Source of the DNA: Lachnospiraceae bacterium
Lineage (GTDB): Bacteria > Bacillota > Clostridia > Lachnospirales > Lachnospiraceae
DNA: 37,255 bases
Direction: 5' to 3'
Assembly: GCA_024680815.1 (NCBI GenBank)
Contig: JAILBQ010000107.1
Span: 1 to 37,255, forward strand
A model generated the notes under the pieces. It was given only the letters and a program-made list of their open reading frames with translations, searched no databases and had not been told where the DNA came from. A program made the translations under genes and the position numbers. This document shows, in pieces, positions 16,223-24,518 of this stretch. Position 1 is the stretch's first letter; every line of letters begins with the position of its first letter.

Positions 16223-17249
16223 CCGGATCCTCCCTCAGATTGTACATCGAGTCCTCTTCTATCATGGTTAACATAATTTCTGCGAACTGCGGATCAAACT
16301 GGGTGCCCTTCCCCAGCTCAATCTCCGACCGCACCCGCTCCTGAGGCATAACGCCGCGGTAGCTCCTTCTGGAGGTCATGGCATCGTAGGCGTCCGCAAC
16401 CCCGATAATCCGGGCCTCCACGGGAATCAGCTCCCCGGAAAGCCTGTCGGGATAGCCCAGCCCGTCGAAGCGTTCATGGTGCCAGCGGGCTCCGGTCACC
16501 AGCTCGGGAAACTCCGAAATATTCTTTAAAATCTGGGCCCCCAGCACAGGATGGTTCATAATCTGGGCGTATTCCTCTTCGGTGAGCTTTGCCGGCTTGT
16601 TGATTATGGAATCGGAAACGCCGATTTTGCCTACGTCGTGAAGCAGCCCCATCATGTAGATGTTTTCCTGATCCATGTCGGAAAACCCTGCCCTTTTCGC
16701 AATCTCTCTGGCATAGAAAGCCACTCTGGAGGAATGGCCGTTGGTATAGGTGTCCTTGGCGTCAATGGCCCCAGCCAGCGCTTTCACAATCTGCTGGGCC
16801 ATCTGCTCCACCCGGCGGTTCTGCTGTACCACCTCGGCGGTTTTTCGCTCCACCTCTCTTGTAAGATTTGACTGAAGCCTTGTCAGGTCAAGGGTATGCC
16901 GCACCCGAAGCAGCAGCACGTCCGGCACGAAAGGCTTTTTTATGAAGTCCATGGCCCCGGACCTTAAGGACTTTGTCTCCGTCCCGGTGTCCTCGTCCGC
17001 CGTAAGGAAGATCACGGGAATATCCGCAAGAGCCTTGTTTGCCCGGATTTTTTCCAGGGTTTCGAAGCCGTCGATCCCGGTCATATGCACGTCGAGGAGA
17101 ATGAGATCGGGCACGTTTCCCGCGAGAAACGCCAGGGCGTCCTCTCCGGATTTAAGGCAGCTTACGCGCATACTCTCTCCGCTGAGAATATGGCTTGCCA
17201 TTCTTAAATTGGAAGCGTCGTCGTCCACGACAAGGATCCATTCGGTCAT
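16212..17249 (-). CDS. Response regulator with HD-GYP phosphodiesterase domain
   Basis: 345 residues. A receiver domain (DDD at 9-11, phospho-Asp 53 in LLDVHMTGIDG, Lys in KKPF near 105) is joined by a coiled-coil linker (about 125-155) to an HD-GYP domain with HD at 204-205 and HHERFDGLGYP at 257-267. All metal and GYP residues I can check are present, so it should hydrolyse c-di-GMP under phosphorylation control. The start has GAGGTTTGAT upstream. It is the first gene of the signalling operon, followed by two hybrid kinases. A TTATGTHAACY copy lies at 16267 near its 3' end. Confidence 0.95.
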   Translation of the reverse strand: MTEWILVVDDDASNLRMASHILSGESMRVSCLKSGEDALAFLAGNVPDLILLDVHMTGIDGFETLEKIRANKALADIPVIFLTADEDTGTETKSLRSGAMDFIKKPFVPDVLLLRVRHTLDLTRLQSNLTREVERKTAEVVQQNRRVEQMAQQIVKALAGAIDAKDTYTNGHSSRVAFYAREIAKRAGFSDMDQENIYMMGLLHDVGKIGVSDSIINKPAKLTEEEYAQIMNHPVLGAQILKNISEFPELVTGARWHHERFDGLGYPDRLSGELIPVEARIIGVADAYDAMTSRRSYRGVMPQERVRSEIELGKGTQFDPQFAEIMLTMIEEDSMYNLREDPDGR

Positions 17250-17279
17250 ATCAAACCTCGTATCGGCCTTCCGAAAACA

Positions 17280-17312
17280 TTATGTTAACCATCTGCCTGG
17301 ATTATGTCAACC
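17280..17312. promoter_or_regulatory. Pair of TTATGTHAACY motifs with a promoter-like arrangement
   Basis: TTATGTTAACC starts at 17280 and TTATGTCAACC at 17302, same orientation, 22 bp apart, in the 57-base gap between the radical SAM gene and the REC-HD-GYP gene. On the minus strand they include TTGACA (17305-17310), which also contains the radical SAM stop codon, and TAACAT (17282-17287), 17 bases apart. This may be the signalling operon promoter. If so, anything binding the motif would cover it. Confidence 0.45.
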
Positions 17313-18248
17313 TTTCTCCAGCTCCTCGGTTACTATTTTTCTTCTTAATCCCGCGTCTATAAAGTCACAATATTTGCAGAAGGGATAGTTGTGTCTTCCG
17401 TAGCGGACCTTTTCCCTGAGCTCCCGGTATTTCTCCCCGTTCCAGATGTCCACAAGCTTCTCTCTGGTAAGATCCCCGAGGCTTGTTGTCTCAAAATTAT
17501 CGCAGCAGCATATCCCCATATTTCCGTTGGGTTCAATCCAGACGTCTGTATAGGGCATGACACAGGTCTTTTTTATTACCTTCTTTTTGCCCTGCTTATT
17601 CGGGGCGGAGCCGGCCCGGTTCGTGAGCACCTCTTTAACATACCGCATCTGGATCAATATCTCAACTTCGCTGTAGGAACCGGGATGGGCCTTTACATGA
17701 TCGTAGATTTCCTTTATATTGTCGTGGAGCTTCATGTCCTCACAGTAATTGTTGATGATCAACTGGTTTACATAAGGTTTGATCTGGTCCAGCTTTTCTA
17801 TGTTGAGCAGGAGGCCATTAGTTGACATAAATATAAACACTCCGGGCAGCTTTTCCCTGGCGTACCTGTGAAATTCGACTATTCTCTTATCCAGCCAGGG
17901 CTCGTTGTTCCCGTACAGCGTCAGACGGTTGGGATACTTCCATTCCGCAAGCTGGTCAATGACGGATCTGTAGAGCTCGTCTGATATTTTGGCGAAAGGA
18001 CGCCGCTCCGCGTAGCGGTTTGCCGTGCAGAAGGCGCAGGTGGAATTGCAGCGGTTGATGGTTTCGATATTGACCACGTCCGGATAGGGAGCGCGCTCCT
18101 CCTTCATGAACTGCTCGATGAATTCCCTCTGCTTGTTGTCCCGCTTTAAGAACTGCATCGTAAGATACGCCCAGGCCGCCAGATTCGGCAGGTACTTCCT
18201 GGCATTCCATCCTATGATACCGGCATAATTGACAATTTTTATTGACAT
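17307..18248 (-). CDS. Radical SAM protein with SPASM-type C-terminal cysteines
   Basis: 313 residues. The cluster motif is CNSTCAFC (C67, C71, C74), preceded by the first TIM-barrel strand VVNIETINR. STNG near residue 142 suits the SAM-binding region. The C-terminal part has C229, GICCCDN (247-249) and CKYC (291, 294), with WIEPNGNMG, typical of SPASM auxiliary clusters. The first 50 residues are basic and hydrophobic. The substrate cannot be named. Being downstream of a sugar kinase and nucleotidyltransferase suggests modification of an activated sugar or surface polymer, by inference. AAAGGGAATC precedes the ATG. Motif copies lie at 17766 and 17821 inside the gene. Confidence 0.88.
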   Translation of the reverse strand: MSIKIVNYAGIIGWNARKYLPNLAAWAYLTMQFLKRDNKQREFIEQFMKEERAPYPDVVNIETINRCNSTCAFCTANRYAERRPFAKISDELYRSVIDQLAEWKYPNRLTLYGNNEPWLDKRIVEFHRYAREKLPGVFIFMSTNGLLLNIEKLDQIKPYVNQLIINNYCEDMKLHDNIKEIYDHVKAHPGSYSEVEILIQMRYVKEVLTNRAGSAPNKQGKKKVIKKTCVMPYTDVWIEPNGNMGICCCDNFETTSLGDLTREKLVDIWNGEKYRELREKVRYGRHNYPFCKYCDFIDAGLRRKIVTEELEKG

Positions 18249-18266
18249 ATGATTCCCTTTCGAATA

Positions 18267-18313
18267 GTTGACATAATATTTAGCAGCCGTGCACCGGCTA
18301 TAGTTTACATAAC
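18267..18313. repeat. Second intergenic pair of TTATGTHAACY motifs
   Basis: Between the nucleotidyltransferase and radical SAM genes, AGTTGACATAA (18266-18276) and AGTTTACATAA (18302-18312) read in the same direction 36 bp apart, both followed outward by the same TAT extension. A small GCCG/CGGC stem lies between them. The second copy contains the nucleotidyltransferase stop codon. Confidence 0.6.
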
Positions 18314-19021
18314 TTTTTCGGCTTCCCCGTACTCTTCGGGAGTTCCGAAGGAAAGCATCTCGTCACAGAGAAACGATCTGATTTTCCGGCCCTTTCCGAT
18401 AAGCACATTATAAACGCCGCTGATAAAGTATTCCTGATAGGGACAGCTTGAAAGATATTCTTCCGCCGCACCTAAAAAAAGCTCTTTGCTCCCAAAGCCG
18501 TAGGCTCCGCAGACGGCCTCATCACTGATGGCCTTCTTTTCCGCGGTTTCCGAAACAAAGCCGTCCTCTCCCCTTTTCACAAAGCTGAATTTCGGCTCGG
18601 TTGAACGGAAGGTGGCAATGGTTCCGTCAGCCGAAAGAGTGCTTTCCGCATAAAAAGCCGCCATTGCCCGGTTTTCAAACTTGAGGTCGCAGTCACAGAA
18701 AATCAGCGGAAGATCATTTTCCACGGCTTTCGCCCCTTCCATCGCCGTCAGCACCGCACCGTTTAACACATGATCCAGAACCCTTATTTTTGCCCAGGGG
18801 TAACGGTCGAGAATCTCCCGGTCTATATTGAAGCGTTCCACGTGGTCCTTAAGCACCACAAAGGTCAGGCTTTCCACGGCCATCGGCCCCAGCACCGACT
18901 GGGCAGCCCAGTAAAAAAAAGGCTTGTTTTTAATTGTGAGCAGGGGCTTCGGGCAGTCATAGCCCCGGTTTAAAAACCTTGTTCCCGCCCCGCCCATGGG
19001 CATAATAAGATTAATCTTCAT
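18305..19021 (-). CDS. Sugar-phosphate nucleotidyltransferase
   Basis: 238 residues with the nucleotidyltransferase start MPMGGAGTRF (GGAGTR at 10-15) and the PKP substrate-side motif at 24-26, followed by the usual metal-binding Asp motif as CDCDLKF near residue 110. It should join a sugar 1-phosphate to a nucleotide; base and sugar are not readable. It is short, a single catalytic domain without the left-handed beta-helix of GlmU/RmlA-like relatives. The start overlaps the kinase stop by ATGA. A partner of the GHMP kinase in making an activated sugar is the natural reading. Confidence 0.85.
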   Translation of the reverse strand: MKINLIMPMGGAGTRFLNRGYDCPKPLLTIKNKPFFYWAAQSVLGPMAVESLTFVVLKDHVERFNIDREILDRYPWAKIRVLDHVLNGAVLTAMEGAKAVENDLPLIFCDCDLKFENRAMAAFYAESTLSADGTIATFRSTEPKFSFVKRGEDGFVSETAEKKAISDEAVCGAYGFGSKELFLGAAEEYLSSCPYQEYFISGVYNVLIGKGRKIRSFLCDEMLSFGTPEEYGEAEKVM

Positions 19022-19998
19022 CTCATAACCTCTGCGCCGGACTGGGAAAAGCGAAAGCGAACCTCCTCCATCCCGGTTTTAAGCATGGCTTCACGGAGCT
19101 TAAGCTTTTCTTCTGTATAAAACATCAGAAACCCGCCTCCGCCCGCTCCTATCATCTTTCCTCCAAGTGCCCCGTTTTTCCTGGCATAATCGTACCATTC
19201 ATCGATTTTCGGATTGCTCATTCCCCCGGAACGCTTCTTTTTATATTCCCAGTGCACGTTCATTATGTCGGCAAATTTCCTCAAATCTCCCTTTTCAAAG
19301 GCATCCCGGCTCTCGTAGCCCATTTCCTTAACAAAATCCAGGTTGGAAAGCATAGCTTCGTCATTTTCCTTCGAGCGGTCGTTCTGCTCCTTTAAGATAT
19401 CCGAGGCGGAATGGAAAAAGCCGGTAAAGAAAAGCATCAGGTTGTCCTCCAGATTATAGAAGGTATCCCTGGCAAGAGAAAGGGGGGCAATCTCCACCTT
19501 CCCCTCTCTCGATATCTCCATGGTGTTTATTCCTCCAAAGGCGGAAATATACTGATCCTGCTTCCCGACAGGCTCGTTAAGGCGCACCATCTCTATTTCA
19601 CAGGCTTCGTCCGCAAGACGCCTGGCATCCGCGAAATCTCCCTTCTGGGCATGAAGGGCCGAAAGCAGGGCCGTAGTGAAGGTGCTGGAGGAGCCGAGCC
19701 CGGTCCCGGCCGGAATATCCGCCATGGAGCAGAGCTCCAGCCGGCTGTCATCGGGAAATTCCAGCATCTTCATGGCTTCCCGTACGATGGGATGTTCGAT
19801 ATCCCCTATCCTGCCCACCTTCTCATACTTTGAATATTTAACCAGAATCTCCCGGTCAAAGGTTTCGTGAAGGATGATGTAGACATATTTGTCAATGGCC
19901 GCACTTATTAAAAATCCTCCCCGCTTCTCATAATAACTCGGAAGATCGGTACCCCCTCCACCCAGAGAAATCCGCAGCGGGCTTCTGGCTATAATCAT
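19018..19998 (-). CDS. GHMP-family sugar kinase (heptose-7-phosphate kinase HddA-like)
   Basis: 326 residues. The N-terminal SPLRISLGGGGTDLPSYY, the ATP loop PAGTGLGSSSTF (about 96-107) and the C-terminal GKMIGAGGGGFLMFY are those of the GHMP subgroup that includes D-glycero-D-manno-heptose-7-phosphate kinase and fucokinase-like enzymes. It phosphorylates the anomeric position of a sugar. The ATG has AAGGAGAAGGGA upstream. It is first in kinase-nucleotidyltransferase-radical SAM. I see no strong promoter in the 90 bases before it. Heptose is the best guess, but other sugars are possible. Confidence 0.88.
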   Translation of the reverse strand: MIIARSPLRISLGGGGTDLPSYYEKRGGFLISAAIDKYVYIILHETFDREILVKYSKYEKVGRIGDIEHPIVREAMKMLEFPDDSRLELCSMADIPAGTGLGSSSTFTTALLSALHAQKGDFADARRLADEACEIEMVRLNEPVGKQDQYISAFGGINTMEISREGKVEIAPLSLARDTFYNLEDNLMLFFTGFFHSASDILKEQNDRSKENDEAMLSNLDFVKEMGYESRDAFEKGDLRKFADIMNVHWEYKKKRSGGMSNPKIDEWYDYARKNGALGGKMIGAGGGGFLMFYTEEKLKLREAMLKTGMEEVRFRFSQSGAEVMR

Positions 19999-20008
19999 TC
20001 CCTTCTCC

Positions 20009-20037
20009 TTGTAAAATCAAAATTCCTGTGCTAAAAT
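20009..20037 (+). promoter_or_regulatory. Predicted promoter of tRNA-Leu
   Basis: TTGTAA (20009-20014), a 17-base spacer, then TAAAAT (20032-20037). The leader contains a 7-bp hairpin (20056-20062 with 20073-20079) ending eight bases before the tRNA. Confidence 0.5.
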
Positions 20038-20087
20038 AGCAGACGCACATCAACTCAGCCGGAGTCTGAATCCCGGCTGGATAAAAA

Positions 20088-20171
20088 GCCGGCGTGTCGG
20101 AATTGGCAGACGAGACAGACTCAAAATCTGTTATCCGCAAGGGTGTGTGGGTCCGAGTCCCACCGCCGGCA
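20088..20171 (+). tRNA. tRNA-Leu, anticodon CAA
   Basis: 84 bases with a long variable arm as in class II tRNAs. The acceptor stem GCCGGCG pairs with CGCCGGC, discriminator A at 20171. The anticodon stem ACAGA/TCTGT encloses CTCAAAA, giving anticodon CAA for UUG. The variable arm is ATCC-GCAA-GGGT, and the T arm is GTGGG/CCCAC with loop TCCGAGT. CCA is not encoded: the next bases are CTA, which are also the reverse complement of the TAG stop of the convergent HD-GYP gene. Confidence 0.96.
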
Positions 20172-22379
20172 CTACTTTTCCTCCTTTGGATCCTCCTCCG
20201 CAGAAGCCTCCGAAAAGATCTGGGTTCCCTGGCCCAGCGCGGACTCGTGGGCTTTCGTGATTTCTCTGACCTCCTCCGCGGATTCCACGAAAATTTCCGC
20301 TATAGAAGCGTCAAACTGGCTTCCCGCCCCTTCTTTGATTATCTCCATTGACTTCTCAAAAGTGAACGGCTCCTTGTAGCTTCTTCTTGAAACCAGGGCG
20401 TCAAACACATCCGCAACGGCCATAATCCGGGCCGATAAAGGAATCTCCTCTCCGGCCTTCCCCTTAGGATACCCTTTTCCGTCCCATCTTTCATGATGGT
20501 AGGTCGCAAGGTTCCTGGCCTCCTTTAAGTACCCGCTGTCGGAAACCAGCTTCATGGCGCTTTCTATGATCCTGCTTCCGGCGGTGGTGTGGCTCTTCAT
20601 AATTGCGAACTCTTCATCGGTGAGCCGGCCGGGCTTGTTTAATATGACATCCGAAACCATGATTTTTCCGACATCGTGCAAAGGAGCGGAATTGGCCACA
20701 TCCTCCACGTATTCATCGGTCAGGACGTCCGGATACAGCCCTTTTTCCCGCATTTTCGTAAGGATAAGGCGCACATAGGCCGCGGTTTTGCGGACATGAT
20801 CCCCCGTATTTTTGTCACGGCTTTCAACCATGTCGGCAAGGACATAGATAAGGCCGTTCTGCATGTGCGCGATCTCCTCACCCTTGGCCTCCACATCCTC
20901 AAGATAGCCCACTGTCTCGGCTATCGTCTTGGAGAGGGATTCATAGAGATTCTCGATTTCATCCCCCGTGGCTATGTCCAGGCGCTGAAGCCGCTCAACG
21001 CTCTTGTCCCGCCCCTCCTCTGTGTCATAGGCAAATTTTCTGGCGGACATGGTCATCGCCGCAATCGGGAAAATAAGATGGTAGTCCACAAGCCAGATAA
21101 GGAGGGCAAGAATGAAAATGTAGAAGCCCATGAAAAGGGAGAAAACCTTGGTCATGTAATTCAAGGTCGAAAGCCTTATGTCCTCCACCTTTATATCCGC
21201 CGCGGCGTAGCACACGGATTCCCCTGCGGAATTATATACCGGTGCAAAAACGGTAAGCAGCGGCCCGTACATCGTATCGTCCAGCAGCGGCTCCACCTCT
21301 CTGCCCGCAATAAGATCCTCCCTGCAAGGTTCAAGATATTTCTCAAGCTCTATCATATTTCCCGGATCCACTCCCTTAACCTCGGGAGTATCGAGGTCGA
21401 AGAGCACCTGAACCCCGTCCTCCAGAAACCTGTATACGTAAATAAACTCAATATCGGGATTTCCCTCCCGGATGTCCTCCAGCTCGCTTTCTATCCGCAT
21501 ATAATCGGGCCCGGCTTCCCCGAGAGAGGCGTATTCGCCGATTTTATCCCCGTCGATAAGGTCGGAAGCAAGCCTGGCAGCACTGGTGCAGCTGAAGGTA
21601 TACTGCTTAAGGGCAAAGCTCTGGAACAGAAAATAGCTTATGATTGTGGTGACAACGGCCACGCAGAACATGATAACGGTTATGATGGTAACTATTTTGC
21701 TGCGAAGGGAAAAGGATCTTGTGACATTCTTTTTGGCGTCCAGGAGCGCCTCCTTTGTCATAGGAGCCTGACGCCAGCCCGTGAGCCACAGTCCCGGTTT
21801 TAAGCGGTCGGGAATAGCTTTGAGAATTATGTAAACCAGAATCACCGTAATGGCCTTATCGACAAGGTCAATAGTTACGTCCGAGGCCATCTGGGCCCAG
21901 AACGCGTTAAATCTTTCGCTGCTTAAAAGGGAGGTGGCGAAAGAGGAGGAAATCCCCTCTCCGATTCCGTAGCCGTAGAGGAGATAGGTGAGAATTGAAC
22001 CGAGAACTCCGCCGATAAAAGCGAAAACCGGAATTGTCAGAACCGCCTTACGGAATTTTTCAAAATAGCCCTTGCTGCCGAGCCAGGTTCCCATGGCGGC
22101 AATCATTGTTGAAAGTACGACGTAATAGGCGTTGCCGGGATTGCCCCGCATGTTTATGATGTTGTTTAAGTATCCTACAAATATTCCGGGAAGGTATCCG
22201 CCGAGCACCGCTGCCAGAAGTGTGCCCACATTGTCGAGATACAGCGGGATGTTCAGAGCCGTCGCGGTTCGAGGCAAAATAAAATTGATGGCTATGGCTC
22301 CTGCGAAAAACGCCATCTGGAAAACAAGATACTTACGGCCCTTATTGTCGGCTGATTTTGTTATTCTGCTTCTGTCCAT
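20172..22379 (-). CDS. Membrane HD-GYP protein with ECF-like N-terminus and extracellular sensor
   Basis: 735 residues. Residues 18-190 form a multi-helix membrane domain (NIPLYLDNVGTLLAAVLGGY, GYLNNIIN) that resembles ECF-transporter S-component-like sensor modules. A helix at 228-252 leads to an extracellular Cache-like domain (about 260-405, with FIYVYRF and LLTVFAPVYNSAGE), a helix at 412-435, a HAMP-like linker, and an HD-GYP domain with HD at 568-569 and HHERWDGKGYP at 628-638. A complete motif set predicts c-di-GMP hydrolysis. The acidic tail ends in TAG directly against the tRNA-Leu gene. GGAGGGGATCGG precedes the ATG. It carries a motif copy at 21827. Confidence 0.93.
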   Translation of the reverse strand: MDRSRITKSADNKGRKYLVFQMAFFAGAIAINFILPRTATALNIPLYLDNVGTLLAAVLGGYLPGIFVGYLNNIINMRGNPGNAYYVVLSTMIAAMGTWLGSKGYFEKFRKAVLTIPVFAFIGGVLGSILTYLLYGYGIGEGISSSFATSLLSSERFNAFWAQMASDVTIDLVDKAITVILVYIILKAIPDRLKPGLWLTGWRQAPMTKEALLDAKKNVTRSFSLRSKIVTIITVIMFCVAVVTTIISYFLFQSFALKQYTFSCTSAARLASDLIDGDKIGEYASLGEAGPDYMRIESELEDIREGNPDIEFIYVYRFLEDGVQVLFDLDTPEVKGVDPGNMIELEKYLEPCREDLIAGREVEPLLDDTMYGPLLTVFAPVYNSAGESVCYAAADIKVEDIRLSTLNYMTKVFSLFMGFYIFILALLIWLVDYHLIFPIAAMTMSARKFAYDTEEGRDKSVERLQRLDIATGDEIENLYESLSKTIAETVGYLEDVEAKGEEIAHMQNGLIYVLADMVESRDKNTGDHVRKTAAYVRLILTKMREKGLYPDVLTDEYVEDVANSAPLHDVGKIMVSDVILNKPGRLTDEEFAIMKSHTTAGSRIIESAMKLVSDSGYLKEARNLATYHHERWDGKGYPKGKAGEEIPLSARIMAVADVFDALVSRRSYKEPFTFEKSMEIIKEGAGSQFDASIAEIFVESAEEVREITKAHESALGQGTQIFSEASAEEDPKEEK

Positions 22380-22402
22380 TCCGATCCCCTCCGATCAGGT
22401 GA

Positions 22403-22411
22403 ATTATACCA
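22403..22411 (-). promoter_or_regulatory. Extended -10 promoter of the HD-GYP gene
   Basis: On the minus strand TGG-TATAAT (TATAAT at 22403-22408) is an extended -10; the -35 region is weak. It is divergent from the Rrf2 promoter about 45 bp away. Confidence 0.55.
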
Positions 22412-22453
22412 CAAATTCCATATCATGGACAGAAAAGACCGACTTTCCCGCCT

Positions 22454-22489
22454 TTGAAAATGATTTACCCTGTGGTACAATAGGTAAAT
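22454..22489 (+). promoter_or_regulatory. Rrf2 promoter with operator-like inverted repeat
   Basis: TTGAAA (22454-22459), a 16-base spacer, then TACAAT (22476-22481). A perfect inverted repeat ATTTACC (22463-22469) / GGTAAAT (22483-22489) spans the spacer and -10, the classic place for autorepression by an Rrf2 protein. Confidence 0.65.
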
Positions 22490-22516
22490 AACAGGTATTT
22501 AAGGGCGGGGATTATT

Positions 22517-22921
22517 ATGATTTCAACCAAAGGGCGCTATGCCTTAAGACTGATGATCGATCTTGCTGAAAATGAAGACAAAGGCTATATCCCGTTAAAG
22601 GATATAGCTGCCAGACAGGGGATCTCGAAAAAATATCTGGAGATCATCGTTCATGAACTGGTGTCCGGAGGGCTGCTTACCGGAGCCAGCGGTAAGGGCG
22701 GCGGCTACAGGCTCTGCCGGAAGTGCGGGGACTACTCCGTCGGAGAAATTCTGGAGCTCATGGAAGGTACTCTGTCCTCCGTGGCCTGCCTCGCCGGCAA
22801 AGATTACAGCTGCGAAAGGAAGAAAAGCTGCCGGACCCTCCCCATGTGGAAGGAATTCGATAAAACGGTGCACGACTTTTTTTACAACCGTAAACTCAGC
22901 AGCTTAATCGACAATTCCTGA
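22517..22921 (+). CDS. Rrf2-family (IscR-like) transcription regulator
   Basis: 134 residues. [19 protein letters not shown] and the winged helix ([30 protein letters not shown]) are diagnostic for Rrf2. Three cysteines, C91, C99 and C105, occupy the Fe-S ligand region of IscR-like members, and an extra CRKC pair (67-70) follows the wing. It probably senses Fe-S status, redox or a related cue. The upstream palindrome over its promoter suggests autoregulation. No iscS/nifU pair is in the window, so its regulon cannot be read from context. Its last 18 bases overlap the 3' end of convergent pyrG. Confidence 0.93.
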   Translation: MISTKGRYALRLMIDLAENEDKGYIPLKDIAARQGISKKYLEIIVHELVSGGLLTGASGKGGGYRLCRKCGDYSVGEILELMEGTLSSVACLAGKDYSCERKKSCRTLPMWKEFDKTVHDFFYNRKLSSLIDNS

Positions 22922-24508
22922 CGCGGCCGCAACAAAGCCTTTAAAGAGGGGATGGGCCTTGTTGGGTCTGGATTTGAATTCCGGGTGGGCCTGGGTTGCC
23001 AGGAAAAACGGGTGCTCCGGCAGCTCGATCATCTCGACTATCCTGCCGTCGGGAGACTGGCCGGAAATCTTTAAGCCGCCCTTCGTAAGCTCCTCCCGGT
23101 AATAATTATTCACCTCATATCTGTGACGGTGGCGTTCGGATATATTCTCCTGCCCATAGAGCCTGAAAGCTTTCGAGGACTTGTCGAGAACGCAGGGATA
23201 GGCCCCGAGCCGCAGCGTCCCCCCTATATCCTTAAGCCCGTCCTTTTCAGGCATTATGTGGATAAGGGGATGGGAAGTTTCGGGATCCTGCTCCGTGGAG
23301 TTGGCATCCGAAAAGCCCAGAATATCCCGGGCGAATTCCACAATCGCAAGCTGCATACCCAGGCAGAGTCCGAGGAATGGAAGCTCCTTTTCCCGGGCAT
23401 ATTTTATGGCTGTAAGCATCCCGTCGATTCCTCTGTGACCGAAGCCGCCGGGCACTATGAGTCCGTCCACGTCCTTAAGCAGATCCTCAACGGTATCTTC
23501 CGTAATATCTTCGGAGGAAATCCATTTTATGTTAACCTCTGCGCCGTTGGCTCCCCCCGCGTGCCGGAGAGCTTCCACCACACTTATGTAGGAATCGTGA
23601 AGGGAGACATATTTCCCGACCAGGGCAATGGTTACCTTTCTTTCGGGGTTTAAGAGCCGGTCCACCATCTCCGACCATTCCTTAAGATCCGGCTTGTTGT
23701 CGGGAATTCCAAGGGCCTCGCAGACCACATCGGCCAGGTGCTCCTTTTCCAGGGCAAGAGGCGCGGCGTAAACAGTGGGGAGGTTTAAGTTCTGTATCAC
23801 ATTTTTCTTCGGAACGTTGCAGAAAAGAGACAGCTTTTCCCTGATATCATCCCCGAGGGGCTTCTCGGTGCGGGCCACTATTATGTCGGGACGGAGCCCC
23901 AGGCTCTGCAGCTCCCTCACGCTTGCCTGGGTGGGTTTGGTCTTAAGCTCCTCCGAGGCATGCAGATAGGTTATCAGGGTGACATGAATAAGGATAACAT
24001 TTTCATGTCCCATTTCCTGCTGGAACTGTCTTATGGATTCGATAAAGGGCTGGCTTTCTATGTCACCTACGGTGCCGCCCACCTCGATTATCGCTATATG
24101 CTCCTCGTCCGAGCCGTCATTTCTGTAGAAGCGGCTCTTTATCTCGTTGGTTATATGGGGTATAACCTGCACGGTGCCCCCGCCGTAGTCTCCCCGTCTT
24201 TCCTTATTGAGCACGGTCCAGTACACCTTTCCGGTGGTCACGTTGCTCCGTACGTCCAGCTCCTCGTCGGTAAAGCGCTCATAGTGCCCGAGATCCAGGT
24301 CTGTTTCCGTTCCGTCCTCTGTCACAAAGACCTCTCCGTGCTGAATCGGGTTCATGGTTCCCGGGTCGATGTTTATATAGGGATCGAATTTCTGGATCGT
24401 GACCCTGTAGCCCCGCTCCTTTAACAGTCTTCCCAGCGACGCGGCCGTGATGCCCTTGCCGAGTCCCGAAACCACTCCTCCCGTAACGAAAACATACTTT
24501 ACCGACAT
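22904..24508 (-). CDS. pyrG: CTP synthase
   Basis: Makes CTP from UTP, ATP and glutamine. 534 residues, normal length. The amidoligase half starts [23 protein letters not shown] and has [14 protein letters not shown] and [16 protein letters not shown]. The class I glutaminase half has PGGFGHRG and the nucleophile in [11 protein letters not shown], with the HPEF catalytic pair near the C-terminus. It lies 10 bases after gltD with TAGGAGGAAG before the ATG, as last gene of asnB-gltB-gltD-pyrG. Its 3' end overlaps the convergent Rrf2 gene. One motif copy is at 23527. Confidence 0.98.
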   Translation of the reverse strand: MSVKYVFVTGGVVSGLGKGITAASLGRLLKERGYRVTIQKFDPYINIDPGTMNPIQHGEVFVTEDGTETDLDLGHYERFTDEELDVRSNVTTGKVYWTVLNKERRGDYGGGTVQVIPHITNEIKSRFYRNDGSDEEHIAIIEVGGTVGDIESQPFIESIRQFQQEMGHENVILIHVTLITYLHASEELKTKPTQASVRELQSLGLRPDIIVARTEKPLGDDIREKLSLFCNVPKKNVIQNLNLPTVYAAPLALEKEHLADVVCEALGIPDNKPDLKEWSEMVDRLLNPERKVTIALVGKYVSLHDSYISVVEALRHAGGANGAEVNIKWISSEDITEDTVEDLLKDVDGLIVPGGFGHRGIDGMLTAIKYAREKELPFLGLCLGMQLAIVEFARDILGFSDANSTEQDPETSHPLIHIMPEKDGLKDIGGTLRLGAYPCVLDKSSKAFRLYGQENISERHRHRYEVNNYYREELTKGGLKISGQSPDGRIVEMIELPEHPFFLATQAHPEFKSRPNKAHPLFKGFVAAASGIVD

Positions 24509-24518
24509 GAACTTCCTC

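Noticed and set aside
20676-21803. Long plus-strand frame of 375 codons
   Set aside because: It lies entirely antisense to the well-supported HD-GYP gene and encodes no recognisable motif.
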